Shown: positions 1-6,741 of the stretch, one piece after another | Layout: every line of letters begins with the position of its first letter | How positions within the stretch are numbered: position 1 is the stretch's first letter | Assembly (NCBI GenBank): GCA_903915555.1 | Contig: CAIWTL010000280.1 | Coordinates: 1 to 18,200, forward strand | Reading direction: 5' to 3' | Length of the DNA: 18,200 nucleotides | From: an uncultured Micrococcales bacterium | Lineage (GTDB): Bacteria; Actinomycetota; Actinomycetes; S36-B12; GCA-2699445 | Made by a program: the position numbers and the translations under genes | Notes under the pieces: model-generated | Told to the model about the DNA's origin: nothing | The model's input: only the letters and a program-made list of their open reading frames with translations | Database searches by the model: none

Positions 1-1520
1 ACCGCATGACCGACCTCGGGCTGTGGAACGCCGGCGCCGCCGGGTACGACGCCGAACAGGTGGTCGACACGCTCATCAACTACAGCCGCTTCCCGGTGCC
101 ACACGGGCTCCTCGTCGATGTCGCCGAGACGATGTCCCGCTACGGGCGCCTGCAGATCCAGCAGCACCCGGCCCACGGCCTGGTCCTGACCTCCGCCGAA
201 CCACCCATCCTCGACGAGGTCCTCCACAGCAAGAAGATCCGCCCCATGGTGGGGGACCGCATCGATGCGGGCACGGTGCGTATCCACCCCAGCGAGCGGG
301 GCCGCCTCAAGCAGAACCTCGTGGCCCTCGGGTGGCCGGCGGAGGATCTGGCGGGGTACGTCGACGGCGAGGCCCATGAGATCGCCCTGGCCGACGGCGA
401 CTGGACGCTGCGCGATTACCAACAGCACGCCGTCGACGGATTCCTCGCCGGCGGATCCGGTGTCGTCGTGCTCCCCTGTGGCTCCGGGAAGACGATCGTG
501 GGCGCGGCCGCGATGGCGGAACTGTCCGCCACGACCCTCATCCTGGTCACCAACACGGTGGCCGCGCGGCAGTGGAAGGCGGAGTTGCTGCGCCGGACGA
601 CACTGACCGAGGACGAGATCGGCGAGTACTCGGGGGCCCGCAAAGAGATCCGCCCCGTCACCATCGCGACGTACCAGGTCCTCACGACCCGCCGTAAGGG
701 TGTCTACCCACACCTGGACCTGTTCGACGCCCGGGACTGGGGTCTGATCGTCTACGACGAGGTCCACCTGCTACCGGCCCCCGTGTTCCGGTTCACGGCC
801 GACATCCAAGCCCGTCGCCGACTGGGCCTCACCGCGACCCTGGTCCGGGAGGACGGCCGCGAAGGTGACGTCTTCGGCCTGATCGGACCGAAGCGCTACG
901 ACGCCCCGTGGCGCGAGATCGAGTCGCAGGGCTGGATCGCCCCCGCCGACTGCACCGAGATCCGGGTCAGCCTCAGTGACTCCGAGCGCACTGTGTACGC
1001 GATCGCGGAGTTCGAGGACAAGTACCGCCTCGCCGCGCACGCGCCTGCCAAGACCCGCGTGGTCAAACACCTGCTCATGCGGCATGAGGGTGAGCAGACG
1101 CTCATCATCGGGCAGTACCTGGATCAACTCGAGGAACTGGCGGAATCCCTGCAGGCGCCACTGGTCACCGGCAAGACGCCGGTGAAGGAGCGGGAACGAC
1201 TGTTCGAGGCGTTCCGCACCGGGGAGGTCACGACCCTGGTGGTGTCGAAGGTGGCCAACTTCTCCGTCGATCTGCCGGAGGCCACGGTGGCGATCCAGGT
1301 GTCGGGCACCTTCGGGTCCCGGCAGGAGGAGGCCCAACGACTCGGTCGGGTCCTCCGACCGAAATCCGACGGGCGGACGGCCCACTTCTACACGGTCGTG
1401 ACCCGCGAGACGGTCGATGCGGAGTTCGCCGCCAAGCGGCAGCGGTTCCTGGCCGAACAGGGGTACGCCTACGCCATCGTCGACGCCGATGACCTCCTGT
1501 ACGGCGGGGGGACCTCCTGA
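1..1520 (+). CDS. XPB/ERCC3-type DNA repair helicase (5' partial)
   Basis: ATP-dependent 3'-5' DNA helicase of superfamily 2, expected to unwind damaged DNA in the cytoplasm. Visible motifs are Walker A (LPCGSGKT, about 470-495), the DEVH box (756-767), motif III GLTAT (about 826-840), the XPB RED motif in VREDGREGD (about 843-870) and motif VI QRLGRVLRPK (about 1335-1365). The N-terminal half carries the damage-recognition-like region preceding Walker A. The first ATG, at 6, is probably internal: the codons around it (R-M-T-D-L-G-L-W-N-A) align with an internal stretch of mycobacterial XPB (Rv0861c as I recall it), about 50 residues from that protein's start. The gene therefore begins outside the window. 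It ends with TGA at 1518-1520 and faces the DUF2516 gene. Family assignment is secure; biological role is inferred from the family. Confidence 0.95.
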   Translation, partial: RMTDLGLWNAGAAGYDAEQVVDTLINYSRFPVPHGLLVDVAETMSRYGRLQIQQHPAHGLVLTSAEPPILDEVLHSKKIRPMVGDRIDAGTVRIHPSERGRLKQNLVALGWPAEDLAGYVDGEAHEIALADGDWTLRDYQQHAVDGFLAGGSGVVVLPCGSGKTIVGAAAMAELSATTLILVTNTVAARQWKAELLRRTTLTEDEIGEYSGARKEIRPVTIATYQVLTTRRKGVYPHLDLFDARDWGLIVYDEVHLLPAPVFRFTADIQARRRLGLTATLVREDGREGDVFGLIGPKRYDAPWREIESQGWIAPADCTEIRVSLSDSERTVYAIAEFEDKYRLAAHAPAKTRVVKHLLMRHEGEQTLIIGQYLDQLEELAESLQAPLVTGKTPVKERERLFEAFRTGEVTTLVVSKVANFSVDLPEATVAIQVSGTFGSRQEEAQRLGRVLRPKSDGRTAHFYTVVTRETVDAEFAAKRQRFLAEQGYAYAIVDADDLLYGGGTS

Positions 1521-1578
1521 CGCTCCGCAGCGTTGCGCGCGCGTATCGACCCCGGCTGCGGGTGAGCGCTGCCGCGGC

Positions 1579-1866
1579 TCAGTAGCGGGTGACCTGCTGG
1601 ATGCGGGGCTTGACCTCGAACAGATAGATCAGGGAGACCACCACACCGGCGATACCGATGATGCCGAGGGTGAGTCCGGGCAACAGACCGGTGAGCGCCG
1701 AGATCCCGGTCAGGACCAACCAGAGCGTCTTGGACTGGCGTTGCACGGCGGGGAACACGTCCGGACGCTGGCGGGCGCAGTCCACGAAGGCCCACACCTT
1801 CAGAGCCAGGAAGACGGCCCACAGGACCATCGTGACCAGATTCTGGAAAGCGAGGAACCCCGACAT
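1579..1866 (-). CDS. DUF2516 family small membrane protein
   Basis: A 95-residue protein with three predicted transmembrane segments: residues about 5-25, 46-62 and 65-85. Between the first and second lies a conserved-looking cytoplasmic patch (VDCARQRPDVFPAVQRQSK). It resembles the actinobacterial DUF2516 family, whose biochemical function is unknown. The ATG at 1866 is preceded by a GGGAGG ribosome binding site seven bases upstream, which supports this start. A TATCCT -10-like box lies about 50 bp upstream. In mycobacteria I recall a DUF2516-like gene (Rv0476) directly downstream of hbhA; here it is also directly downstream of an HBHA-like gene, but a strong hairpin separates them. Family call is fairly sure, function unknown. 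Confidence 0.85.
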   Translation of the reverse strand: MSGFLAFQNLVTMVLWAVFLALKVWAFVDCARQRPDVFPAVQRQSKTLWLVLTGISALTGLLPGLTLGIIGIAGVVVSLIYLFEVKPRIQQVTRY

Positions 1867-1917
1867 CTGACACCCTCCCGGCTGCGCTGTGCGTCCCGGC
1901 GTCCGACCGGTCCGCTC

Positions 1918-1923
1918 AGGATA
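1918..1923 (-). promoter_or_regulatory. Putative -10 element for the DUF2516 gene
   Basis: TATCCT on the minus strand fits the actinobacterial TANNNT -10 pattern. It lies just downstream (in minus orientation) of the hairpin that would end the preceding transcript, and about 50 bp before the DUF2516 start. No clear -35 was seen. Confidence 0.45.
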
Positions 1924-1959
1924 CGCCGGGATCGCGGGGGCGGCCCCTCGACAGGAACA

Positions 1960-1994
1960 GGACGAGGAGCCGCCCGGTGGACGGCTCCTCGTCC
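1960..1994 (-). terminator. Intrinsic terminator-like hairpin after the HBHA-like gene
   Basis: A perfect 13-bp inverted repeat (GGACGAGGAGCCG at 1960-1972 paired with 1982-1994) with a 9-nt loop starts 20 bp downstream of the HBHA-like stop codon. Reading on the minus strand, the stem is followed by TGTTCCTGTC, a modestly T-rich tail. This is the strongest hairpin in the first 3 kb, and it implies that the DUF2516 gene has its own promoter. Confidence 0.75.
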
Positions 1995-2014
1995 CAGAAG
2001 TGGGTACAGGTGAG

Positions 2015-2716
2015 TCAGACGCCCACGGCCTCGCGGAGCAGCACGACGGACTTCGTGATGCTCTCGCGCAGGTCGACGACGATCTCCTCGACCTTCTCAG
2101 GAGCGGTCATGACGGCATCCTGGATCTGGTCGAGACGGCGGACAAGGGTGAGGCGCACGTCGTCCGCGGTCGGCAGATCGACCGAGGGCAGCTCGACCTT
2201 CGGGATGTCCAGGGTGGGCAGTTCGAGGCTGGGCAGTTCGAGGCTGGGCATCTCGAGGACGGGAAGATCGACCTTCGCCAGGTCGAAGTTGCGCAGGTCG
2301 CTGATCTTGCCGTCGATCCAGGCCCGCAGGCCCTGCTCCTCAGCCAGCGGCGCCGCGAATGCGGCAGCCTTGGGGGCAGTCGCGTTGGGAGCGGTCGCCT
2401 TCGGGGACGCGGCCTTCGGGGAAGTGGTCCTGGGGGTGGTCGTCTTCGCCCGGCGTGAGACGGGCTTGGCCGCTGCGGTGCCGCCGCGGGTCGTGGTCGT
2501 CTTCGCCTTCGACGCGGTGGGCTTCTTGGCCGTGGTCCGCTTCGCGGGGGTGACCTTCGTGGCAGAACCGCTCGCGGTGGTGCGGCGGGAGGCGGTCTTC
2601 GTCGCGGTCGCACGCTTGGTGGCGGTGGCCTTCTTCGCGGTCTTCGCCGTGGTGGTCTTCGTGGTCTTGGTGGTCTTGGTGGTCTTGGTGGCGCGCGGCT
2701 TGGCGGTCGTGCTCAC
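2015..2716 (-). CDS. Lys/Thr/Ala-rich HBHA-like surface or DNA-associated protein
   Basis: A 233-residue protein with a very basic, low-complexity N-terminal half (about residues 1-110, rich in KTTK, AKK, TAKK and TTAS motifs). After an Ala-rich stretch comes LRAWIDGKISDLRNFDLA, then seven pentapeptides of the form [KSTV]-[VL]-[DE]-[LMI]-P (about 148-182), and an amphipathic helical C-terminus with charged heptad-like residues. The GTG at 2716 is chosen because AGGAG lies seven bases upstream; the frame extends 44 codons further without support. The basic tail resembles mycobacterial heparin-binding haemagglutinin (HBHA) and histone H1-like proteins, and adjacency to a DUF2516 gene matches hbhA-Rv0476. 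Unlike HBHA, the basic part is N-terminal. No signal peptide is visible. Function is inferred and uncertain: adhesin-like or nucleoid-associated. Confidence 0.75.
   Translation of the reverse strand: MSTTAKPRATKTTKTTKTTKTTTAKTAKKATATKRATATKTASRRTTASGSATKVTPAKRTTAKKPTASKAKTTTTRGGTAAAKPVSRRAKTTTPRTTSPKAASPKATAPNATAPKAAAFAAPLAEEQGLRAWIDGKISDLRNFDLAKVDLPVLEMPSLELPSLELPTLDIPKVELPSVDLPTADDVRLTLVRRLDQIQDAVMTAPEKVEEIVVDLRESITKSVVLLREAVGV
2172..2276 (-). repeat. Seven tandem 15-bp units encoding xLELP pentapeptides
   Basis: Seven consecutive 15-bp units encode KVDLP, VLEMP, SLELP, SLELP, TLDIP, KVELP and SVDLP. The two central units are identical in DNA sequence; the outer ones have diverged at the base level while keeping the residue pattern, which suggests selection on the protein repeat. 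Confidence 0.9.
2652..2687 (-). repeat. Four tandem 9-bp units encoding KTT repeats
   Basis: Four 9-bp copies of GTGGTCTTG (the first differing in its last base) lie at the 5' end of the HBHA-like gene and encode consecutive Lys-Thr-Thr tripeptides. Near-identical short repeats of this sort are prone to copy-number change. Confidence 0.85.
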
Positions 2717-2803
2717 GTTCTTGCTCCTGTGGGTTGTCTGGTGAACGTCCGCCTCGACGATTCCTGACGTCAGACCTCGGGTGGACAGGCGGTTACCTTC
2801 GTT

Positions 2804-2832
2804 ATTGTCCGGAATGTCGCGTGATAAACCAA
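2804..2832 (-). promoter_or_regulatory. Putative sigma70-type promoter of the HBHA-like gene
   Basis: On the minus strand TTGGTT (2827-2832) and GACAAT (2804-2809) are separated by 17 bp, in an unusually AT-rich patch for this window. The predicted start near 2797 would give a leader of about 80 nt before the GTG at 2716. Confidence 0.45.
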
Positions 2833-2886
2833 ATGCGAAGGCGTGCACGAGACGGGGATCACGTCACGACGCCGCAGGACAAGAGT

Positions 2887-3405
2887 TCAGTCGGTCGTGT
2901 CGCGATATCGGGATGCAAGCTCCGCGGTGAGTGCATCGATGACGGCATGGACGTCGGAACGGACCTCGGACACCTCCCGCTCCTGCTCCGTCAGCCGCAC
3001 CACCGCGCGTCGCACCTCGTCGGGGGTCATCGTCGACGGATCGGACAGACCGATGTCGGCGATGAGGCGCTCGACGTAGCGCCGCCGCTCCGCGAGTCGG
3101 CTGGGTTCCATCGTCAGGTGTCGACTGGACGTCGGTTGCACGGAGCCGTGGGAGACCATGGCGCGGGTCAGGCGCGCGACCAGTTCCTCGTCGCTCACAA
3201 CCGCACCGTCGGACAGTTCCTGGTCGAGGATGTCGATCCGGCCCTGCAGCATGCGCCGGACGTAGGAGAGATCGGCCTCCTCCTGCATGGCGTCCTGACG
3301 ACGCTCACGGACCTCCTGCATGGACAGTTCGGTGAGACCGGCGACGAACTCAGGCGACAGGACGCGGTCGATCCGGCGGCGCCCGCCCGGCATTGGTCTG
3401 ACCAC
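2887..3405 (-). CDS. rsiG: RsiG-type c-di-GMP-binding anti-sigma factor
   Basis: A 172-residue, mostly helical protein without membrane segments. Two helices carry the c-di-GMP signature E(X)3S(X)2R(X)3Q(X)3D known from Streptomyces RsiG: E43-S47-R50-Q54-D58 is a perfect match, and E142-S146-R149-H153-D157 matches with His in place of Gln. In Streptomyces, RsiG bound to c-di-GMP sequesters the sporulation sigma factor WhiG. Databases often label such proteins 'aerial mycelium formation protein'. The GTG start at 3405 has GGAGGT five bases upstream and a TAGGGT -10-like box further up. No sigma factor gene lies nearby, as is also usual in Streptomyces. Family call is confident from the paired motif; the partner sigma factor is inferred. 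Confidence 0.85.
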   Translation of the reverse strand: MVRPMPGGRRRIDRVLSPEFVAGLTELSMQEVRERRQDAMQEEADLSYVRRMLQGRIDILDQELSDGAVVSDEELVARLTRAMVSHGSVQPTSSRHLTMEPSRLAERRRYVERLIADIGLSDPSTMTPDEVRRAVVRLTEQEREVSEVRSDVHAVIDALTAELASRYRDTTD

Positions 3406-3426
3406 GTTCCACCTCCGTCGAGTCCT

Positions 3427-3432
3427 ACCCTA
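3427..3432 (-). promoter_or_regulatory. Putative -10 element for rsiG
   Basis: TAGGGT on the minus strand fits TANNNT. Initiation about seven bases downstream, near 3420, would leave a short leader containing the GGAGGT ribosome binding site (3411-3416). Confidence 0.4.
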
Positions 3433-3565
3433 TCCACCCCGGACTCACCGGCGTGCACCGTGGCGCGAACCCCGGCCCACCGTCTGCGTGCGCGTGGTGG
3501 AACTGCGGGCATGGGAGCCCCTCGCGCGCATGCAATCGCGACAGGAGTGGGTTCGTCGGCGAGTC

Positions 3566-3597
3566 GGGCTCAAGCCCAACGTGGAACACTCCGACAA
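3566..3597 (+). promoter_or_regulatory. Possible WhiG/FliA-type promoter with overlapping inverted repeat
   Basis: TCAA (3570-3573) and TCCGACAA (3590-3597), 16 bp apart, resemble the WhiG/FliA consensus TAAA-N15/16-GCCGATAA, with one and two mismatches respectively. A 12-bp inverted repeat, GGGCT-CA-AGCCC (3566-3577), overlaps the -35-like box and could be an operator. The site faces the DUF4388-like gene. Nothing else recognisable was seen in the gap 3406-3627. Confidence 0.3.
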
Positions 3598-3627
3598 AGG
3601 GATACGGCATCGACCGCGGAGATTCAC

Positions 3628-4767
3628 GTGGTGACAGGACCCGGCCCCAGACCCAATTGGGCTGACGAACTACTCGACCTGGCCGCCCAGGAGGCGACCG
3701 GGCGCCTCGTCGTGCTGTCATCCGCGGGCGACGAGGGCTGGGTGGAGTTCCGTGACGGCGAACTGGTGGGGGTCAGTGCCGCATCACGGCGCCCGCTGCT
3801 GGCGCGGCGTCTTACCGCTTTCGGCGTGATGGCCGCGCCGGACGTGGCGGCTCTGCTGTCCGCGCTGCGGGCTCAGACGGGACGCCGGCTCATCGATGTG
3901 CTCGTGCACGACCGACTGGTGCCGGATGCCTTCATCACGGGGTTCGTCCGCAACACCATGGCCGAGCAGTTGGGGGTCATGGCCGCTTTCCCGGAGGCTC
4001 AGCACCACTTCCGGTCCGGTCCCGTGCACCAGTCCGTCCCGCCGCAGCGCGCCGACGAGGTCCTTGCGACCGCCCTCGCCGTGAGCCACACGTTCCCTCA
4101 GGAGTTGCAGGACCACGCCCTGAAGCGGTCCGACGACCAGGCTGCGGAGGTTCCTCCCGTCTTCCGGTCCGTTCTGGAGGCCTGCGACGGCTCTCGCTCG
4201 GCGCCCGACGTCGCCGATGCCTGCGGCCTCACCGTCGCCGAGACGGTCCAGGTTCTGACCGATCTGCGGAACCGGCGCCTCGTCGGTCTGGTTCCCCGTC
4301 CCGCACAGGACCCGTGGCAGGTGGCCCTGGCCGGGGAGGGCCCAGCAGCGTCGACACCACAGCCGACGCCGCCCGCTCCTGCTCCCGCGCCTGCTCCGGC
4401 GGGGGCGTCGTCTGCCCCGCCCGCCGGCGATCCCGTCCCTGCGCCCCCCCCGGCGACTGTGCCGACGCCCGCGGCCACCGCCGAACCGCCGATCGTGCTG
4501 ACCCCATTGGCGCCCGAGCCGGTCGAGCCGGAGCTCGTCGCGAGCGATGGCTCGCCCGAGAGTCGCCGGGCCGCGCTGAACGCCCTGGCCGACCTGACGG
4601 AAGCGGTCGCGGGCGCACCCCCGGTACCCCACGTTCCCCCGGTGGACGAACCCCAGTCCGAAGTCACCACCACCAGCCCCCGGGTCTGGGCCAACCGGCC
4701 GATGCGCCCCGCGAACCCGATGGAGTCCGGGGACGTGCTGCGCGAGTTGAAGTCCCTCGGCGACTGA
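3628..4767 (+). CDS. DUF4388-like regulatory protein with winged-helix-like domain and Pro-rich linker
   Basis: A 379-residue soluble protein. Residues about 10-140 resemble DUF4388 (PATAN-like) domains: a small beta unit with the pattern TGRLVVL...GWVEFRDGELVGVSA followed by helices. Residues about 177-222 (PPVFRSVLEACDGSRSAPDVADACGL and onward) look like a winged-helix domain. A Pro/Ala-rich linker follows (about 243-290), and the protein ends in a charged tail with MRPANPMESGDVLRELKSLGD. DUF4388 proteins occur in bacterial signalling, often near GTPase or two-component systems, but this one has no such neighbours. GTG at 3628 has GGAG six bases upstream; GTG at 3631 is equally in frame. 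The long open frame upstream is antisense to rsiG and was discarded. Function unknown. Confidence 0.75.
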   Translation: MVTGPGPRPNWADELLDLAAQEATGRLVVLSSAGDEGWVEFRDGELVGVSAASRRPLLARRLTAFGVMAAPDVAALLSALRAQTGRRLIDVLVHDRLVPDAFITGFVRNTMAEQLGVMAAFPEAQHHFRSGPVHQSVPPQRADEVLATALAVSHTFPQELQDHALKRSDDQAAEVPPVFRSVLEACDGSRSAPDVADACGLTVAETVQVLTDLRNRRLVGLVPRPAQDPWQVALAGEGPAASTPQPTPPAPAPAPAPAGASSAPPAGDPVPAPPPATVPTPAATAEPPIVLTPLAPEPVEPELVASDGSPESRRAALNALADLTEAVAGAPPVPHVPPVDEPQSEVTTTSPRVWANRPMRPANPMESGDVLRELKSLGD

Positions 4768-4780
4768 CTCCGCGCTGACC

Positions 4781-5797
4781 TCAGACCACGATGGGTTCCT
4801 GAGCTGCATCGATGCCCGCCACCAGCAACTGCCGGGCGGGATCGGTCCGCGACTTCACCACGGCCAGGGCGATCGGGCCGAGTTCGTGGTGGCGGGCGCT
4901 CGAGGTCACGTGACCCACGTCGCGATCGCCGTCGGACACCGGGGCCCCGGCGGGGGGGAGACCCTCCGCCATGCCGTCGAGGTGCAACAGGACCAGTCGA
5001 CGTGGCGGACGGCCCATGTTGTGGGTGCGGGCCACCGTCTCCTGCCCGCGATAGCAGCCCTTCGCCAGATGGACCGCCGATCCGATCCAGCCCATCTCGT
5101 GCGGGAGTGTCCGCGCATCGGTGTCCACGCCGGCTCTCGGCACACCTGCCGCGATCCGCAGCGCCTCCCACGCCCACGTGCCCGCCAGTCCCGGTGCGCC
5201 GGCCATCACCTGCGACAGTTCGGCGCGGGGCACCACGCTCTCGAGGGCCGGGAAGCGCCCCGGACGCTGCCGCACGTACTTGCCGGCATCGCCGCCCCGG
5301 TCCTCCCCCGACGGGGTCACACCGGTGCCGGCGAACTCGGCGGGAACGCGCCACGTGACGACGGCCCCGGGGATCGCGGAGGACCCGAGACTGCCGACCA
5401 CCGCGTACTCATCGGTCACGTCCGCCACCTCCACCCGGCGGAGGAACTGCATCGACCTCAGGTAGTCCGCGATCGGCGCGCCCGAGCCCGGGGGGACGAT
5501 GAGCCACGTGGTCCCACCGTCGTCGACCACATGCAACTCGTGCTCCACCCGCCCGTTGGGGTCAAGGATGAGCGCCGTACGCGGTTCACCGGCGGGCAGG
5601 TCCAGCAACAGAGCGGTGGTCAGGTCGTTCAACCAGCCGAGCCGGTCGGCCCCGGTGACCGTCACGACACCCCGGTTGGACAGATCGACCCACGCGAGGC
5701 CACCCTCGAGGTCCCGCTGCTCGCGGCCGGGGTCGCCGTAGTGCCAGGGCACGGACTGGTCGGGAAACTCCGCGGGGGGCGGCACGGCGGTGGTCAT
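4781..5797 (-). CDS. ygfZ: YgfZ/GcvT-family tetrahydrofolate-binding protein
   Basis: A 338-residue homologue of YgfZ, the folate-dependent protein that helps maintain certain iron-sulfur enzymes; it is related to the glycine cleavage T-protein. The diagnostic YgfZ motif KGCYRGQE is present near residue 245-252, including the conserved Cys. The preceding beta-rich folate-binding fold (VDLSNRGVVTVTGADRLGWLNDLTT near residues 35-63) is typical. ATG at 5797 is chosen because it overlaps the fur stop codon as ATGA, giving translational coupling. It is the last gene of the membrane peptide > nitrobindin > fur > ygfZ unit and ends 13 bp from the convergent DUF4388-like gene, with no terminator visible in the gap. 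Confidence 0.93.
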   Translation of the reverse strand: MTTAVPPPAEFPDQSVPWHYGDPGREQRDLEGGLAWVDLSNRGVVTVTGADRLGWLNDLTTALLLDLPAGEPRTALILDPNGRVEHELHVVDDGGTTWLIVPPGSGAPIADYLRSMQFLRRVEVADVTDEYAVVGSLGSSAIPGAVVTWRVPAEFAGTGVTPSGEDRGGDAGKYVRQRPGRFPALESVVPRAELSQVMAGAPGLAGTWAWEALRIAAGVPRAGVDTDARTLPHEMGWIGSAVHLAKGCYRGQETVARTHNMGRPPRRLVLLHLDGMAEGLPPAGAPVSDGDRDVGHVTSSARHHELGPIALAVVKSRTDPARQLLVAGIDAAQEPIVV

Positions 5798-6219
5798 GGT
5801 CCGATCGTGCCGCATCCGGCGCACACGCCGTAGATCGCGGAGTGGGTGGCGTCGATCCGGAACCCCGTCGATGCAGCGACGTCGCGGGTGAAACCCGCTG
5901 CCGATTCGACTGGAACGCTGACGACGGCCCCACATCGCAGGCAGGACAGATGGATGTGCGGTGGGCGCTCCACGAGGTGGTAGACCGGCGGGCCCGAGCC
6001 GATATGCGCATGGCTCACGATCTCCAGTTCCTGCAGCACCGCCAGGGTCCGGTAGACCGTCGACAGGCTGAGCCCCGGCTCCTCCGCCACAAGGGCGGCG
6101 TGGATCGACTCCGGTGTCGGGTGGGGCAGCGCCGAGAGTGCACGCAGGATCGCCTCCCGCTGCGGGGTGACCCGCTGCCCACGCGACCGCAGCTGGTCGC
6201 GCCATGCTTCGTCAGTCAC
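5794..6219 (-). CDS. Fur-family metalloregulator, Nur-like
   Basis: A 141-residue Fur-family repressor: N-terminal winged helix (residues 1-80, with RGQRVTPQREAIL and LSLSTVYRTL) and C-terminal dimerisation domain. Two CxxC pairs (C93/C96 and C133/C136) form the structural zinc site. The numbering runs in register with Streptomyces Nur as I recall it: H70, H72 and H126 match nickel-site ligands, and H33, H88 and H90 match the second metal site, while the position of Nur H86 is Pro here. SHAHIGSG and the IHLSC segment are also Nur-like. The GTG start at 6219 overlaps the nitrobindin stop by eight bases, and the gene overlaps ygfZ by four. It probably regulates nickel- or iron-linked genes; the exact metal is inferred. 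Confidence 0.9.
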   Translation of the reverse strand: MTDEAWRDQLRSRGQRVTPQREAILRALSALPHPTPESIHAALVAEEPGLSLSTVYRTLAVLQELEIVSHAHIGSGPPVYHLVERPPHIHLSCLRCGAVVSVPVESAAGFTRDVAASTGFRIDATHSAIYGVCAGCGTIGP

Positions 6220-6715
6220 CGTCGGCGGCAGCCGCGACGTCCGGATGCAGCCGGGCCGCCAGATGGTTCTGCAACGGCTGATCCATGGCGGCCATGTCGA
6301 AGGTCCACAGCAGATCGCCTTCGACCAGGCCGTAGAGCCGGTGACCGGACGTGTAGGGCTTGGACTCCTCGGTGCGGGCCACGACGTCGGTGCGCAACTC
6401 CATCTTCGCCCCGGTGATCGTGTCCTGGACCAGTCCGGTCACCTCGACCGAACCCTCCCAGATCTCGGAGTACCCCGTCGGGTGCGTGAGCAGGAACTCG
6501 ACGGTGCGATCGGCGAGGGGTCGTAGGAAACCCGACTCCGTTGCGGTGGGGCGCACCCGGTTGCCCTCGTCGTCCAGTTCCCAGGACCGCGACCAATAGG
6601 TGAGGAAGGGTCTCCCGTCGCACGAGAACTGGACCTCCTGGCCGAACCGGAAATCCTCGATCGTGGGGTACTGGCCGGTGCCGACCCCGATCCAGCGACC
6701 GATGAGCCACGACAC
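6212..6715 (-). CDS. Nitrobindin family haem-binding beta-barrel protein (DUF1794)
   Basis: A fatty-acid-binding-protein-like ten-strand barrel that binds ferric haem and handles nitric oxide or peroxynitrite in characterised members. The signature GxWxGxGxGxxP is perfect here (GRWIGVGTGQYP). A C-terminal His in QNHLAARLH corresponds to the proximal haem ligand of Mycobacterium nitrobindin. The GTG at 6715 has GGAGG eight bases upstream and gives 167 residues, but family similarity (ALPAEVLPVSWLIG) continues upstream to a CTG at 6745 that overlaps the stop of the small membrane gene. A CTG start giving 177 residues is therefore possible. The gene overlaps fur by eight bases. Haem binding is inferred from the family. 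Confidence 0.9.
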   Translation of the reverse strand: MSWLIGRWIGVGTGQYPTIEDFRFGQEVQFSCDGRPFLTYWSRSWELDDEGNRVRPTATESGFLRPLADRTVEFLLTHPTGYSEIWEGSVEVTGLVQDTITGAKMELRTDVVARTEESKPYTSGHRLYGLVEGDLLWTFDMAAMDQPLQNHLAARLHPDVAAAADGD

Positions 6716-6741
6716 CGGCAGGACCTCCGCCGGCAGCGCGT

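Noticed and set aside
1520..1533. Inverted repeat ACGCT-ccgc-AGCGT after the XPB stop as a terminator
   Set aside because: Only a 5-bp stem overlapping the stop codon, no T-tract; too weak to call.
2717..2848. 44-codon upstream extension of the HBHA-like gene to an ATG at 2848
   Set aside because: The GTG at 2716 has an ideal ribosome binding site and the upstream segment contains the likely promoter.
2734..3627. Upstream extension of the DUF4388-like frame for about 300 codons
   Set aside because: Runs antisense through rsiG, has no ribosome binding site at its first ATG, and the DUF4388 homology begins at about 3640.
4098..5354. 418-residue minus-strand open frame spanning the DUF4388-like and ygfZ region
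   Set aside because: Low-complexity Arg/Gly/Ser composition, overlaps two well-supported genes in other frames.
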